Shown in pieces: positions 24,017 through 32,667 of a stretch of 64,000 nucleotides of DNA. The stretch is from assembly GCA_964437185.1 (NCBI GenBank), contig CAYTFU010000001.1, positions 162,350 to 226,349 on the forward strand. Reading direction: 5' to 3'. Origin of the DNA: UBA10103 sp964437185. GTDB taxonomy: Bacteria; Patescibacteriota; Minisyncoccia; Phycocordibacterales; UBA2100. The notes beneath the pieces are model-generated. The model saw only the letters and a program-made list of their open reading frames with translations, was not told where the DNA came from and ran no database searches. How positions within the stretch are numbered: position 1 is the first letter of the stretch; every line of letters starts with the position of its first letter. Made by a program: the position numbers and the translations under genes.

Positions 24017-24657
24017 CGCATATGTTTACAGGAATCGTAGAAAAGACCGCAGAGATCGAGTCCACGGAAATTCGCGGGACGTGCATGCGTGTTCGTATCC
24101 AAGCTCCCCGCGGGTGGAAGTTGTCAAAAGGGCAAAGTATATCGGTCGATGGTATCTGCTCGACGGCCGTCTCGCTTGAAAAAAATTCTTTCGTTGTGGA
24201 GTATATGCCGGAAACGCTTTCAAAAACGACGGCCACGTTTTTCACGAAAGGAACCGTGGTGAATCTCGAACGATCACTGAAGTATGGCGATCGCATAGAA
24301 GGGCACCTCATGCAGGGACACGTGGACGCGTGGACACGAATTGTCGCCATAGTGGATAAGGGGCGCGCGCGCGAGCTCATTGTGGCAATGCCGTCCGTAC
24401 TCCGAAAGCGAATCGCACTCCATGGGTCCATAGCGCTCAACGGGGTGAGTCTTACGGTGGCCCGCACGCAAGGTAGTACGATTGCAGTGGCACTTATTCC
24501 ACACACAATCGCACACACGAATCTCGGACTTCTGTCCGTAGGAGGCTTGGCCAATATAGAGCTCGACCACACGCTGTTTCTCGCGGAAGAGGCCAGTCGT
24601 GGTAGAGTGGTGCGCAATGCAGCGAAAAGAGCACGTAAAGAAGGGTACGCCGAGTGA
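24013..24657 (+). CDS. ribE: Riboflavin synthase, alpha chain
   Basis: 214 residues, dismutation of two 6,7-dimethyl-8-ribityllumazines into riboflavin. It is built of two similar barrels, each starting MFTGIVEK- or LMQGHVD-like. SISVDGICSTAV and SIALNGVSLTVA are the paired substrate motifs, and RSLKYGDRIEGHLMQGHVD joins the two halves. Its 3' end overlaps lumazine synthase by 41 nt. Confidence 0.94.
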   Translation: MTHMFTGIVEKTAEIESTEIRGTCMRVRIQAPRGWKLSKGQSISVDGICSTAVSLEKNSFVVEYMPETLSKTTATFFTKGTVVNLERSLKYGDRIEGHLMQGHVDAWTRIVAIVDKGRARELIVAMPSVLRKRIALHGSIALNGVSLTVARTQGSTIAVALIPHTIAHTNLGLLSVGGLANIELDHTLFLAEEASRGRVVRNAAKRARKEGYAE

Positions 24658-25078
24658 CGCATCAAAGCTTAAGATAGGAATCGTTGTTTCTCAATTCAAT
24701 ACTGACATTACGGAACGGATGCTTGTGGGCGCACTCGACGCGCTGCGCTCGTGGGGGGTAAAAGAGGGCAATATCAAGTTGGTACGCGTGCCCGGGAGTT
24801 TCGAAATTCCACTCGGTTGTTTGAGAATGATTAAGCGCAGAAAACCCCATGCAATCGTCGCCATAGGATGTATCGTGAAAGGGGAGACCAGACACGACGA
24901 ATACCTTGCCTCGGCTGTTTCGCACGGGATTATGAAGTTGAGTTTGCAATACAATACGCCGATTTCGTTTGGCGTGCTTACGACAAACGATCTTGCGCAG
25001 GCGAACGTCCGATCCGCGGGAAATACGAACAAGGGGACTGAGGCCGCTGTCGCGGCTCTGGAGATGGCGCTACTCTAG
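24617..25078 (+). CDS. ribH: 6,7-dimethyl-8-ribityllumazine synthase
   Basis: 153 residues, condenses the pyrimidine precursor with dihydroxybutanone phosphate. Motifs KIGIVVSQFN, RVPGSFEIPL, AIGCIVKGETRHDEYLASAV and FGVLTTNDLAQA are complete, including the catalytic His in TRHDEY. The ATG at 24617 lies inside ribE. GTP cyclohydrolase II/RibB and RibD are not in the window. Confidence 0.95.
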   Translation: MQRKEHVKKGTPSDASKLKIGIVVSQFNTDITERMLVGALDALRSWGVKEGNIKLVRVPGSFEIPLGCLRMIKRRKPHAIVAIGCIVKGETRHDEYLASAVSHGIMKLSLQYNTPISFGVLTTNDLAQANVRSAGNTNKGTEAAVAALEMALL

Positions 25079-25079
25079 T

Positions 25080-26030
25080 ATGTCCTATTCACGCGCCGTT
25101 TCGTTTTTTGGCCCCGTGCTCGTATTCTGCGCTGCGGCGCTCTGGGCGACTGACGCACCTTTTCGATCGCAACTGACGCAGGGTTTGTCGTCGAACTTTA
25201 TCGTACTCGTAGAGCACGGGATATCGCTCTTCATAGCTATTCCCATACTCATCTTGAGTTGGCGCGACGTGCGCAAGCTCTCGCGGCGCGAGTGGGCTGC
25301 CGTACTTGCCATCGCGATCGGGGGTTCGGCGCTCGCCTCAATTGCCTTTACGCAGTCATTCCACTACGTGAATCCATCGGTCTCGATTTTGTTGCAAAAG
25401 GTTCAGCCGCTCATCGCAATCGTGCTCGCGGTGGCGCTCCTTGGTGAGAGAATGCATAAAAATTTCTGGTTTTGGGCCGTGACAGCGCTTGTCGGCGCCT
25501 ACTTCGTGAGTTTTCCCGACCTCAAACCGCAGCTGTACGATGGAGAGGCGTTCAATCCTAATACGATAGGTGTGCTCCTCGCGCTTAGTGCCGCAGGGCT
25601 CTGGGGCGCGTCGACGGTGCTCGGGAAATACGTACTACGCACCGCCGCATTTCAAACACTTACCGCGCTTCGTTTTTCGATCGCCTTTATTTTTCTCTTC
25701 ATGCTCGCCGTGCAGCAAAACTCGATACCAGCGCTCAGTTCCGTGACGACAAAAGATTGGGTGTATCTCACGATCGTCGCGCTTACCTCAGGCGTGTTTT
25801 CGCTCTCGCTCTACTATTATGGCTTGCAATACACGCGTGCATCTATCGCAACGCTCGCCGAGCTCGGGTTTCCGCTCGCGGCCGTCTTCGTGAACGCACA
25901 CTTCATTGCGTCAGCACCCGTTGAGGGCGCTTTTTGGGGACTCGTCACGGCGCAATGGATCGGCACAGCGCTCTTGCTCTGCGCGCTCGTAATGTTGACT
26001 CGAGTAAACCAAGAGACTGAGAATCCCTAG
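25080..26030 (+). CDS. EamA/DMT-family permease, candidate riboflavin transporter
   Basis: 316 residues, ten hydrophobic helices in two EamA repeats (GPVLVFCAAALWATDAPF and GVLLALSAAGLWGASTVL), with the family's Pro/Glu-containing HYVNPSVSILLQKVQPL and TRASIATLAELGFPL. It starts 1 nt after the ribH stop, so it belongs to the riboflavin operon. By position it may be a RibN-type flavin importer; a generic metabolite exporter is equally compatible with the family. Confidence 0.82.
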   Translation: MSYSRAVSFFGPVLVFCAAALWATDAPFRSQLTQGLSSNFIVLVEHGISLFIAIPILILSWRDVRKLSRREWAAVLAIAIGGSALASIAFTQSFHYVNPSVSILLQKVQPLIAIVLAVALLGERMHKNFWFWAVTALVGAYFVSFPDLKPQLYDGEAFNPNTIGVLLALSAAGLWGASTVLGKYVLRTAAFQTLTALRFSIAFIFLFMLAVQQNSIPALSSVTTKDWVYLTIVALTSGVFSLSLYYYGLQYTRASIATLAELGFPLAAVFVNAHFIASAPVEGAFWGLVTAQWIGTALLLCALVMLTRVNQETENP

Positions 26031-26830
26031 GACTTTTTCGGCTTCTTCTCCATGAAGGAGTTGATACGATCCACCACTTCTTTGAGCGTAAATCGCGCTT
26101 TCACGAGGAAGTCGTTCGCCCCAAGGTTTTTTGCCTCTGCTATTTCGTGATCTTGGCCGAGGTTTGAGAACATAATAACAGTAGTCTCTTTTGTGCGAGC
26201 GTCCGCGCGTATCGCCTTCAGCACGTCGAAGCCGTTCATGCCGGGCATCATAATATCGAGGAGGATGAGATCGGGGATTTCTTCTTCGAGCGTTTTGAGC
26301 GCTTGAGCGCCGTCGGTGAGCGATCTGACCGTGTAGCCCTCCTTGGAGAGCCTACCAGACGAAAGGGAGGAGAGGAACGTGTCGTCCTCCACGATCCACA
26401 CCTTTCCCTCATGCTTTGCTGCGGCGGTGGGAGCTTGAGTCGCGATAGTCGCATCTGAACCGAGGTATTTTTGAACCTTCTCAAGCACCTCTTCGGGGCG
26501 GAATTGCGCCTTGATTATGTAATCTCTCGCGCCAAGAGCGAGGATTCGGCTGATCTCGACAGGTTGTCCCGAATTTGAGATTACAACGACAGGGATATTT
26601 TTCAGCGCCTCGTCAGCGTGCATGGCTTCGAGGACGGCGTAGCCATCTTTTTTTGGCATGACGATGTCGAGAAGGACAAGATCGGGCATGTTTGCTTTTA
26701 TTCTTACAAGTCCGTCTTCGCCGTTCGTTTCCCACGCGGCGTCGTATCCTGAACTTATGAGTTTATTGAGAAGGATTTCTCCCAATACCTGCTCATCTTC
26801 GAGAATGACTATTTTCCTTTTGTCTGCCAT
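26027..26830 (-). CDS. Response regulator with two receiver domains
   Basis: 267 residues, two CheY-like domains without an output domain. Domain 1: ILEDEQ acid pair, phospho-acceptor in VLLDIVMPKKDG, Ser/Lys in VISNSG and KAQF. Domain 2: VEDDTF, LILLDIMMPGMNG, MFSNLG and KARF. They are joined by an Ala/Thr linker (about 125-140). Two receivers in tandem suggest a phosphorelay or protein-protein signalling. The ATG at 26830 starts MADKRKIVILEDE; an ATG at 26845 is possible. It lies directly downstream of the kinase gene and overlaps the EamA gene tail by 4 nt. Confidence 0.88.
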   Translation of the reverse strand: MADKRKIVILEDEQVLGEILLNKLISSGYDAAWETNGEDGLVRIKANMPDLVLLDIVMPKKDGYAVLEAMHADEALKNIPVVVISNSGQPVEISRILALGARDYIIKAQFRPEEVLEKVQKYLGSDATIATQAPTAAAKHEGKVWIVEDDTFLSSLSSGRLSKEGYTVRSLTDGAQALKTLEEEIPDLILLDIMMPGMNGFDVLKAIRADARTKETTVIMFSNLGQDHEIAEAKNLGANDFLVKARFTLKEVVDRINSFMEKKPKKS

Positions 26831-26868
26831 ATGTATTGTTGCCATTCTACGCTTAATAATCCGCGCGT

Positions 26869-28467
26869 CTACACAGTATTCGGAACGCTTGGGATAGCAG
26901 GGGCGCTTGGGGGGGCGGAGGCCGCCGACGCGGGTGTGGGAGAAGGCGCAGTTCCCTGTGCCGGCGCGTTTGCGGGCGCGGGGGCAATAGGAGTTATGGG
27001 GATGGTGAAGATGAACGTCGTTCCGACGCCTTCGGTGCTTACAAACCAGATCTTTCCCCCATGTTTTTCAACGAAGCTCTTTACAACGTATAGGCCAAGT
27101 CCCGATCCGTTTGCGCGGAACTTGGCGGCGTTATCGGCGCGGAAGAATTTATTAAAAATACTCGGTTTTTGGTGCTCGGGAATTCCGATTCCGCTGTCCT
27201 GGATCGCAACGCGCACCTCCTGCGGCGTATGCGTCACGGTAAGGACGATGGTGCCGCCATCGGGCGTGTATCGCATCGCGTTTTCCACGAGGTTTTGCAT
27301 GACGTTGCGCATCATGTCGGGGTCTGCGTTTACAAACGGGGAAGAGGTCGGCGGTTTTTCGCGCGAGAGCTTGATGTGTCGGACGTGGGCTTGTCCAGAG
27401 AAATCGAGCATCACGCTATCGGCGACATCTTCGAGGTGGATCGGCGTTTGCTTAAATTGTATTCTGCCCGATTCGATGCGGGTCACTACGAGCATTTCAT
27501 TCACGAGACCGATGATTCTCTCGTTGCTCTCATACCCCTTCATGAGGAGACTCTTTTGTTCCGGTGTGAGGTTGTCGGTGTTTTCGTCGATGAGGAGAGA
27601 GAGGGTCCACTTAATGGCCGCGAGCGGAGTGCGAAGCTGGTGCGCGGCGATAGAAATGAATTCAGATTTCGCCTGATCGATATCGAGGAGGCGTCTGTTG
27701 GCGCTCAGCGCTTCCTCTTCGCGCTTTTTCAGAAGTTCATTACTCTCGTCGAGTTCTTTCACTTTCTGCTCAAGGCTCGTCGTACGGGTGGCCACCTCTC
27801 GCTCGAGCGTGCTGGTGTATTGGCTAAGGCGTCCGGCCATATCATTAAACTCAGATGCCAAAAGTCCTATTTCGTCTTTGGCGTGAACCATCGCTTTCGT
27901 GTCGAGTTGTCCTTCTCCAAACGCCTCGGCTGCCGCAGAAAGATTGGTGAGCGGCTGAATAATGTTGCGGCGCGCAAACAAGATTCCGATCAAAAGCGAT
28001 ATCGTTATGCCGAAGATGGTAACGACGATAGTAGAGATGCGGACCTCGTCGAGCGTTTGATTGAGGGTTTCTGCGTTTGCTTGCGCGGCGATATTTGATT
28101 GCTCTCCCATCGCGCGGAGACTTTCGAGTGAGCGTCGCGCAGATTCTTGCGCGGAGATGATCGCGCTTCGCGATTCGGTCTCTTTCGTACGTGTGTCTGC
28201 CGAACTCGTCGATCCTCGGTACGCGTTGTCGAGTATTTGTTCGGTTGCCGACTGCCCCTCGGCGAGCGCAGAGAGTGCCTCTTCAATACCTCGATCAATC
28301 GGTGCGTTGTCTGTCGCGATTGCTTTGGAGCTCTCCTCGATGCGGTGGAGTCCGATCAGCCATGTAAGCACGAGCACTCCCGAGAATGCGATAACGAGCG
28401 CAAAAATAAGCATCAGCTTGAGCTGAATACTGAAGAATCCCGGGGATGTTCTTTTAAAATTTTCCAC
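26869..28467 (-). CDS. Membrane sensor histidine kinase
   Basis: 532 residues: transmembrane helix (LKLMLIFALVIAFSGVLVL), extracellular helical sensor (about 40-140), second helix (STIVVTIFGITISLLIGIL), HAMP domain, a coiled coil (TSLEQKVKELDESNELLKKR), HisKA with phospho-His in IAAHQLRTPLAAIKW, and HATPase with NLVENAMRYT, DSGIGIP and GSGLGLYVV. A Pro/Ala-rich tail (last 45 residues) is unusual. The start is GTG. It forms a pair with the double-receiver protein 38 nt downstream. Confidence 0.92.
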   Translation of the reverse strand: MENFKRTSPGFFSIQLKLMLIFALVIAFSGVLVLTWLIGLHRIEESSKAIATDNAPIDRGIEEALSALAEGQSATEQILDNAYRGSTSSADTRTKETESRSAIISAQESARRSLESLRAMGEQSNIAAQANAETLNQTLDEVRISTIVVTIFGITISLLIGILFARRNIIQPLTNLSAAAEAFGEGQLDTKAMVHAKDEIGLLASEFNDMAGRLSQYTSTLEREVATRTTSLEQKVKELDESNELLKKREEEALSANRRLLDIDQAKSEFISIAAHQLRTPLAAIKWTLSLLIDENTDNLTPEQKSLLMKGYESNERIIGLVNEMLVVTRIESGRIQFKQTPIHLEDVADSVMLDFSGQAHVRHIKLSREKPPTSSPFVNADPDMMRNVMQNLVENAMRYTPDGGTIVLTVTHTPQEVRVAIQDSGIGIPEHQKPSIFNKFFRADNAAKFRANGSGLGLYVVKSFVEKHGGKIWFVSTEGVGTTFIFTIPITPIAPAPANAPAQGTAPSPTPASAASAPPSAPAIPSVPNTV

Positions 28468-28599
28468 ACTCAGCGTGAATTACACATGCGCATGCGATGG
28501 ATAGAAAATACTCTGGGCGCGCTTGATGACTATTGTACCGTACAATTTTCGCGCCCGATTGGCCTCACGGTTTTGCAGTGCTCGGAGTACAATGGCGTC

Positions 28600-29043
28600 A
28601 TGCAAACCAACGGTGTCGCAACAAATCCGCAGCATGTAACGCGCGTGATGGTTTTTGGCACATTTGACATGATTCATGAAGGGCACGAGCATTTTTTTCG
28701 ACAGGCGCGGGCGCTTGCAGAACACGTGCACCTCATCGTCTCCGTTGCACGCGACGCAAATGTCTTCCGCATCAAGGGAACGCGCCCTCGCAAGTCCGAA
28801 CAGGAGCGACACGCATACCTGCAGGCTCACCCGCTCGTTGACCAAGCCGTCTTTGGGGATCACGTCGATCATGTGCCGCACATCCGCGCGTGCAGGCCCG
28901 ACATTATAGCTTTGGGGTATGATCAGGGCGGCGAGTACGTGGATAATCTGGAAAACGTACTTCGTGACGCTGGTCTTGTGGCGCGAGTGGTTCGACTCGA
29001 AGCGCATCAACCCGAGAAATATAAAACATCAAAAATACTATGA
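28600..29043 (+). CDS. Cytidylyltransferase-like protein, probable RibL-type FAD synthase
   Basis: 147 residues. VMVFGTFDMIHEGHEHFFRQ carries the HxGH nucleotide-binding motif of the superfamily; IVSVARDANVFRIKGTRPRK, GDHVDHVPHIRACRPDIIAL and the end YKTSKIL match the archaeal-type FAD synthase/glycerol-phosphate cytidylyltransferase group. Since the riboflavin kinase at 23672 lacks an FAD-synthetase half, an FMN adenylyltransferase role is attractive. TACAAT (28588-28593) ends 6 nt before ATG 28600. It overlaps yqgF by 4 nt. Confidence 0.72.
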   Translation: MQTNGVATNPQHVTRVMVFGTFDMIHEGHEHFFRQARALAEHVHLIVSVARDANVFRIKGTRPRKSEQERHAYLQAHPLVDQAVFGDHVDHVPHIRACRPDIIALGYDQGGEYVDNLENVLRDAGLVARVVRLEAHQPEKYKTSKIL

Positions 29044-29432
29044 AGTTTGCAGGAATCGATTATGGAACTCAGCGCGTGGGGGTTGCGATATCCGACGCGG
29101 GCGGCACGATTGCCTTTCCGCGAATCGTTTTGCACAATGACGCGGGTTTGATAGACGCGCTCACCACGCTTTTGCAGAAGGAGAGTGTTAAATGTGTGGT
29201 TGTGGGCGACACACGCTCGCATGGCTCAAAAGAAAATCCTGTCACAGTGCGCCTTACAAGCTTCATCGCGAAACTTGAAGGGGCGGGGTTTCGTGTTAAG
29301 AGCATGTGGGAGGCATGGAGTTCGATCGAAGCGTCTCGGTATGCGCCCGAACAGAAGTCACACGATGATGCTGCCGCTGCAGCGATTATTCTTCAGCGGT
29401 ATTTAGATATTCATGCGCCTGCGGTAGAGTAG
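29040..29432 (+). CDS. yqgF: YqgF/RuvX-family nuclease, Holliday junction resolvase-like
   Basis: 130 residues, RNase H fold. MKFAGIDYGTQRVGVAISD carries the first Asp, VVVGDTRSHGS the Walker-like middle strand, WEAWSSIEA the conserved Glu, and KSHDDAAAAAIILQRYL the last Asp pair. Members act in pre-16S rRNA processing. Start overlaps the preceding stop (ATGA). Confidence 0.88.
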   Translation: MKFAGIDYGTQRVGVAISDAGGTIAFPRIVLHNDAGLIDALTTLLQKESVKCVVVGDTRSHGSKENPVTVRLTSFIAKLEGAGFRVKSMWEAWSSIEASRYAPEQKSHDDAAAAAIILQRYLDIHAPAVE

Positions 29433-29436
29433 TGGT

Positions 29437-29778
29437 ATGGCTGACATTTCGTATGATGATTTCGCAAAACTCGATTTACGCATCGGCACGGTGATTGCGG
29501 CAGAGCGTGTGCCCGAGACTGACAAACTGATCAAGTGCACAATTGATTTTGGAGAATTGCCCGAGGGCGCGGGAATTCGGACGATAGTCTCAGGTATAGC
29601 AGAGTGGAAAAAACCTGAGGAACTTGTCGGCCTCCAGCTTCCATACATTGTAAATCTTGCGCCGCGGATGCTTCGCGGTATCGAGAGCCAGGGTATGTTG
29701 CTCGCGGCAAGTGATACGGATGGTCTTGCGCTCATTGCACCAGTGCGCGCTGTGCAGCCGGGGACAAGACTGAAATGA
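29437..29778 (+). CDS. Free-standing tRNA-binding domain protein (MetRS beta/CsaA-like)
   Basis: 113 residues, OB fold of the Trbp111/EMAPII type: YDDFAKLDLRIGTVIAAERV, DKLIKCTIDFG, RTIVSGIAEWKKPEELVG and NLAPRMLRGIESQGMLLAA. It corresponds to the C-terminal extension that the MetRS at 54550 lacks, so it may act in trans with that enzyme. TAGAGT (29425-29430) ends 6 nt before the ATG. Confidence 0.9.
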   Translation: MADISYDDFAKLDLRIGTVIAAERVPETDKLIKCTIDFGELPEGAGIRTIVSGIAEWKKPEELVGLQLPYIVNLAPRMLRGIESQGMLLAASDTDGLALIAPVRAVQPGTRLK

Positions 29779-29840
29779 CTCTACAAACAGTTTAGATGCG
29801 GTGCACGCACGAGCGGTGCAATCATTGATATACTTATACG

Positions 29841-30974
29841 ATGGCGGTTCTCGAAAAAGAGACGAAGTCTCCGGTCATTCATCGTCTGATGGGTGCGCTC
29901 GGGCGCTCGTTTCCTATGCCGGGCCTCGTTTTTCCGCGAGCTGCTGGCGTGGATATCTCAGATTCGTCGATAAAGTGGATTGCCCTTACACCGTTTGCGA
30001 GCGGGTATCGAGTCGATTTGTATGGCGAGGAGAAGATCGCTCCGGGTCTCGTGGTGAACGGCGCAATCAAGGATGTCGAAGCGCTCGGTCAGGTTCTGCG
30101 TAAGGTGAAACAGCAAATGGGAGGGATCGTCTGCGCGCACGCCGCACTCCCCGAGGAGGCAGGATACATTTTTGAGATGCACATTCCCGAGGGGACATCA
30201 CGCTCAGGTGTGCTCAACATGATTGAATTTGAATTTGAGGGTAGAGTCCCGATTGCTCCCTCGGCGGCCGTCTTTGATTATGACGTGATACACCACGATG
30301 CTGGAGCGGGGCAGGACATCGCGGTCGTCGTTTTCCCTCGCGATCTCGCAGAAAGCTATGCGGCGGCATTTGAGCGAGCGGGGATCACGCTCCTGTCTCT
30401 CGAAACCGAAGCCCGGTCAATTGCGAGGGCTGTTTCGGTCGGATCTCAGGATGAACCCATTACGCTACTCGTCGATTTCGGCAGGGCGCGCACGGGGTTT
30501 GCAGTTTTGAAGCGCGGCATCCCTATCTTCACTTCGACCGTCGATGTGGGAGGGGATCGCATAAATCGCGCACTCGCCGAGAAGCTGTCGCTTTCTCCTG
30601 AGCAGATCGCTGTATTCAAAAACGAACAAGGCCTGCGCGCGTCGCGAGGCGCGAGGCTTCCGGGCCTCGACATCATTGTGGGTACTGCGTCAGTGCTCGG
30701 TGACGAAGTGGCGCGGCACTACCACTATTGGGATACTCGCCGTAACGAAAATGGCGATCGTGTCACCCCGGTAGAGCGTGTAATTCTCGTGGGGGGAAGT
30801 TCAAATCTCAACGGCCTTCCCGAGTACATTGCAGGACGCGTGCAAGCGCCCGCTGCGGTCGGCGACGTCTGGCAGCACGTGTGCGATTTCAACGAATACA
30901 TCCCCCCTATTGATCGCGGAGATTCCCTTCAATATGCAACCTCTATCGGCCTCGCGTTACGATCTTTGGTATGA
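29841..30974 (+). CDS. pilM: Type IV pilus assembly protein PilM
   Basis: 377 residues, actin-like ATPase fold at the inner face of the membrane. AAGVDISDSSIKWIAL is the phosphate-1 motif; LLVDFGRARTGFAVLKRG the phosphate-2 motif; VILVGGSSNLNGLPEYIA the adenosine motif. It binds the N-terminus of PilN. TATACT (29829-29834) ends 6 nt before the ATG. First gene of a pilM-N-O-like operon; it overlaps the next gene by 4 nt. Confidence 0.9.
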   Translation: MAVLEKETKSPVIHRLMGALGRSFPMPGLVFPRAAGVDISDSSIKWIALTPFASGYRVDLYGEEKIAPGLVVNGAIKDVEALGQVLRKVKQQMGGIVCAHAALPEEAGYIFEMHIPEGTSRSGVLNMIEFEFEGRVPIAPSAAVFDYDVIHHDAGAGQDIAVVVFPRDLAESYAAAFERAGITLLSLETEARSIARAVSVGSQDEPITLLVDFGRARTGFAVLKRGIPIFTSTVDVGGDRINRALAEKLSLSPEQIAVFKNEQGLRASRGARLPGLDIIVGTASVLGDEVARHYHYWDTRRNENGDRVTPVERVILVGGSSNLNGLPEYIAGRVQAPAAVGDVWQHVCDFNEYIPPIDRGDSLQYATSIGLALRSLV

Positions 30975-31489
30975 GTAACCTTCTCCCGCACGAGACACAA
31001 AAAAAAGTATGGCGCATGTATCGCGCGCGGTACATTACCGTGGGTTCGCTCGTTTCTCTTTTTGCTACGCTTTGTGCTGCTGTTGCGCTCGCGCCAACGT
31101 TCTTCGCACTCTATGCGACCGATTCAGCTCCATCTGAAATCGCACCTGCGACCGCGCAAGATGGTAAGAATCGATCGGAAGTTGGCCGTGCGCAGCTCCT
31201 CATCTCCGTGCTTGCTCCGATTTTTTCTGCTTCCACGACGCCGTCCGATTCGATCGAACACGTGCTCTCGCTGAAGCCCAAAGGCGTGACGGTACATCGT
31301 GTCGTGTACTCAGGAGCACCTTCCAAAGAAATTGTCCTCATGGGGGACGCTTCTGATCGAAGTAGTGTCTATGCGTATCAGCAGGCGCTTCGCGCAGATT
31401 CGCGTTACAAGAATGTCGTGGTACCGATCAACGATCTTACGGGCACGAAGGAAGGCGGTTTTTCTATGACGATAACCGGTGGTTTTTGA
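30971..31489 (+). CDS. PilN-like pilus assembly protein
   Basis: 172 residues. N-terminal SNLLPHETQKK fits the PilN peptide that binds PilM; one membrane helix follows (TVGSLVSLFATLCAAVALAP), then a periplasmic-type domain with a beta-alpha-beta pattern (GVTVHRVVYSGAPSKEIVLM ... VVVPINDL). The assignment rests on position after pilM and topology. Confidence 0.75.
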   Translation: MSNLLPHETQKKVWRMYRARYITVGSLVSLFATLCAAVALAPTFFALYATDSAPSEIAPATAQDGKNRSEVGRAQLLISVLAPIFSASTTPSDSIEHVLSLKPKGVTVHRVVYSGAPSKEIVLMGDASDRSSVYAYQQALRADSRYKNVVVPINDLTGTKEGGFSMTITGGF

Positions 31490-31498
31490 TGATTTCTT

Positions 31499-32038
31499 AT
31501 GAATATTCTTAAATTCCAATGGGTCTTCCTCTTCCTCGCGGTCAGTGCGTGGGGTGGTGTCGCGTGGTTTGGAATGTCGCTCGTGCAATACGAGCAGAGC
31601 CGGAGCACGCAGATCGTCGTGGTACAAGAGACGGAGAGCAAAGGCGCAGCCGCTGCGCGGCTGCGTTCCCTCATGCAGGATACTGCCGAAGATCGAGCGC
31701 AGCTTGAGGCTCTTTTGCACTCGGATGTGATCTCGATAGTTGCATTTCTAGAAAGGGCGGGGGGTGGGCGCGTGACGGTCTCTGTGAGCGATGCGCGTCC
31801 GGAGGGTAGCGCCGTCCCGCGCACCATAAGCAAGAGTACAGGAATTACGGCGACGGGTTTTACCATTGAGGCAGGTGGATCATTTTCAGATTTAATGCGA
31901 GTAGTAGAGCGACTCGAAAACTTGCCGCTCCCATCCACGATCGTTCGTGTTGAGCTCTCAGAGAACAAAAATGATCAGAAAAAAACTACGTGGAGTTTGA
32001 GCGCACACATCCGAATCCTTTCCATCCCATCCACTTGA
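31499..32038 (+). CDS. PilO-like pilus assembly protein
   Basis: 179 residues: N-terminal helix (FQWVFLFLAVSAWGGVAWFG), coiled-coil part, then a ferredoxin-like domain (VTVSVSDARP ... FTIEAGGSFSDLMRVVERLE ... STIVRVELSE), as in PilO. 9 nt after the PilN-like gene. Confidence 0.7.
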   Translation: MNILKFQWVFLFLAVSAWGGVAWFGMSLVQYEQSRSTQIVVVQETESKGAAAARLRSLMQDTAEDRAQLEALLHSDVISIVAFLERAGGGRVTVSVSDARPEGSAVPRTISKSTGITATGFTIEAGGSFSDLMRVVERLENLPLPSTIVRVELSENKNDQKKTTWSLSAHIRILSIPST

Positions 32039-32050
32039 TACTAAGCGTGT

Positions 32051-32380
32051 ATGAAAATATTTAAATCAGTTTCAGGGCGCATTCGCACCGCAGCGTCTCG
32101 GCACGAGCCTGAGGGAGTGCGTGTACTTTCCGATATGTATTGGAGAATAGTGGTCGTACTCGCTGCGATCCTCATCGTTGTCTCAATTGGATACGGCGTG
32201 TGGAGTCTCCTGCGCGTTCTTGAAGGTCTGAGTTCTGCGGTTATGGTCTCCTCTCCGCCGCCGCCTCCGATCAATCGCCGCGTGCTCGACGCTGCGATAC
32301 AGGGCTTTGAGAGTCGCGAAGTGTATTTTGAGGATCGGAACGCGAGCTCGACGCAGTCGATCGCGGATCCGAGCATCTGA
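32051..32380 (+). CDS. Hypothetical single-pass membrane protein in the pil operon
   Basis: 109 residues with one membrane segment (IVVVLAAILIVVSIGYGVWSLL), a Pro run (PPPPP) and a short exterior tail. It starts 12 nt after the PilO-like gene. It occupies the place of PilP, but no PilP motif is visible. Confidence 0.6.
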   Translation: MKIFKSVSGRIRTAASRHEPEGVRVLSDMYWRIVVVLAAILIVVSIGYGVWSLLRVLEGLSSAVMVSSPPPPPINRRVLDAAIQGFESREVYFEDRNASSTQSIADPSI

Positions 32381-32397
32381 TGCGCGAAGAGATCACA

Positions 32398-32426
32398 TTG
32401 AGAAAATGGTTGAAGCAAGGTACATT
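32398..32426 (+). promoter_or_regulatory. Promoter of tRNA-Arg(TCT)
   Basis: TTGAGA (32398-32403), 17-nt spacer, TACATT (32421-32426); start expected near 32433, 8 nt ahead of the tRNA. Confidence 0.7.
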
Positions 32427-32440
32427 AAGGTGCGACCTTA

Positions 32441-32512
32441 GCCCCTGTAGCACAATGGATAGTGCGTCGGACTTCTAAGCCGTTGATGTTGGTTCGATTC
32501 CAACCGGGGGCA
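32441..32512 (+). tRNA. tRNA-Arg (anticodon TCT)
   Basis: Acceptor GCCCCTG/CGGGGGC, anticodon loop CTTCTAA, T arm GTTGG/CCAAC, discriminator A, no CCA. The anticodon stem has an A-G mismatch next to the loop (TCGGA/GCCGT). Confidence 0.92.
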
Positions 32513-32530
32513 ACGAGTGGACTTTGTTGG

Positions 32531-32603
32531 TGCGCGGTGAGGGACTTGAACCCCCGACCCTCCCCGTGTAAAGGGGTTGCTCTACCAACTGAGCTAACCG
32601 CGC
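32531..32603 (-). tRNA. tRNA-Val (anticodon TAC)
   Basis: Acceptor GCGCGGT/ACCGCGC, anticodon loop CTTTACA, T loop TTCAAGT, discriminator A. Unlike the other tRNAs here, the next three bases (32530-32528) read CCA. Confidence 0.93.
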
Positions 32604-32626
32604 GTTCGCCTAATGTAGCGTGTAAT

Positions 32627-32655
32627 TTGTTTTTCTCCAAGACCAATGGTATAGT
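32627..32655 (+). promoter_or_regulatory. rplS promoter
   Basis: TTGTTT (32627-32632), 17-nt spacer, TATAGT (32650-32655). The start near 32662 gives a leader of about 80 nt, an exception in this window. Confidence 0.7.
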
Positions 32656-32667
32656 GCCGCGGACCTG

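Noticed and set aside
27169..28098. A 309-codon open frame antisense to the histidine kinase
   Set aside because: A shadow of the kinase's codon use; the kinase frame has complete HAMP, HisKA and HATPase motifs.
32528..32530. Encoded CCA as a rule for tRNAs here
   Set aside because: Only tRNA-Val has CCA after its discriminator; the others do not, so it may be chance.
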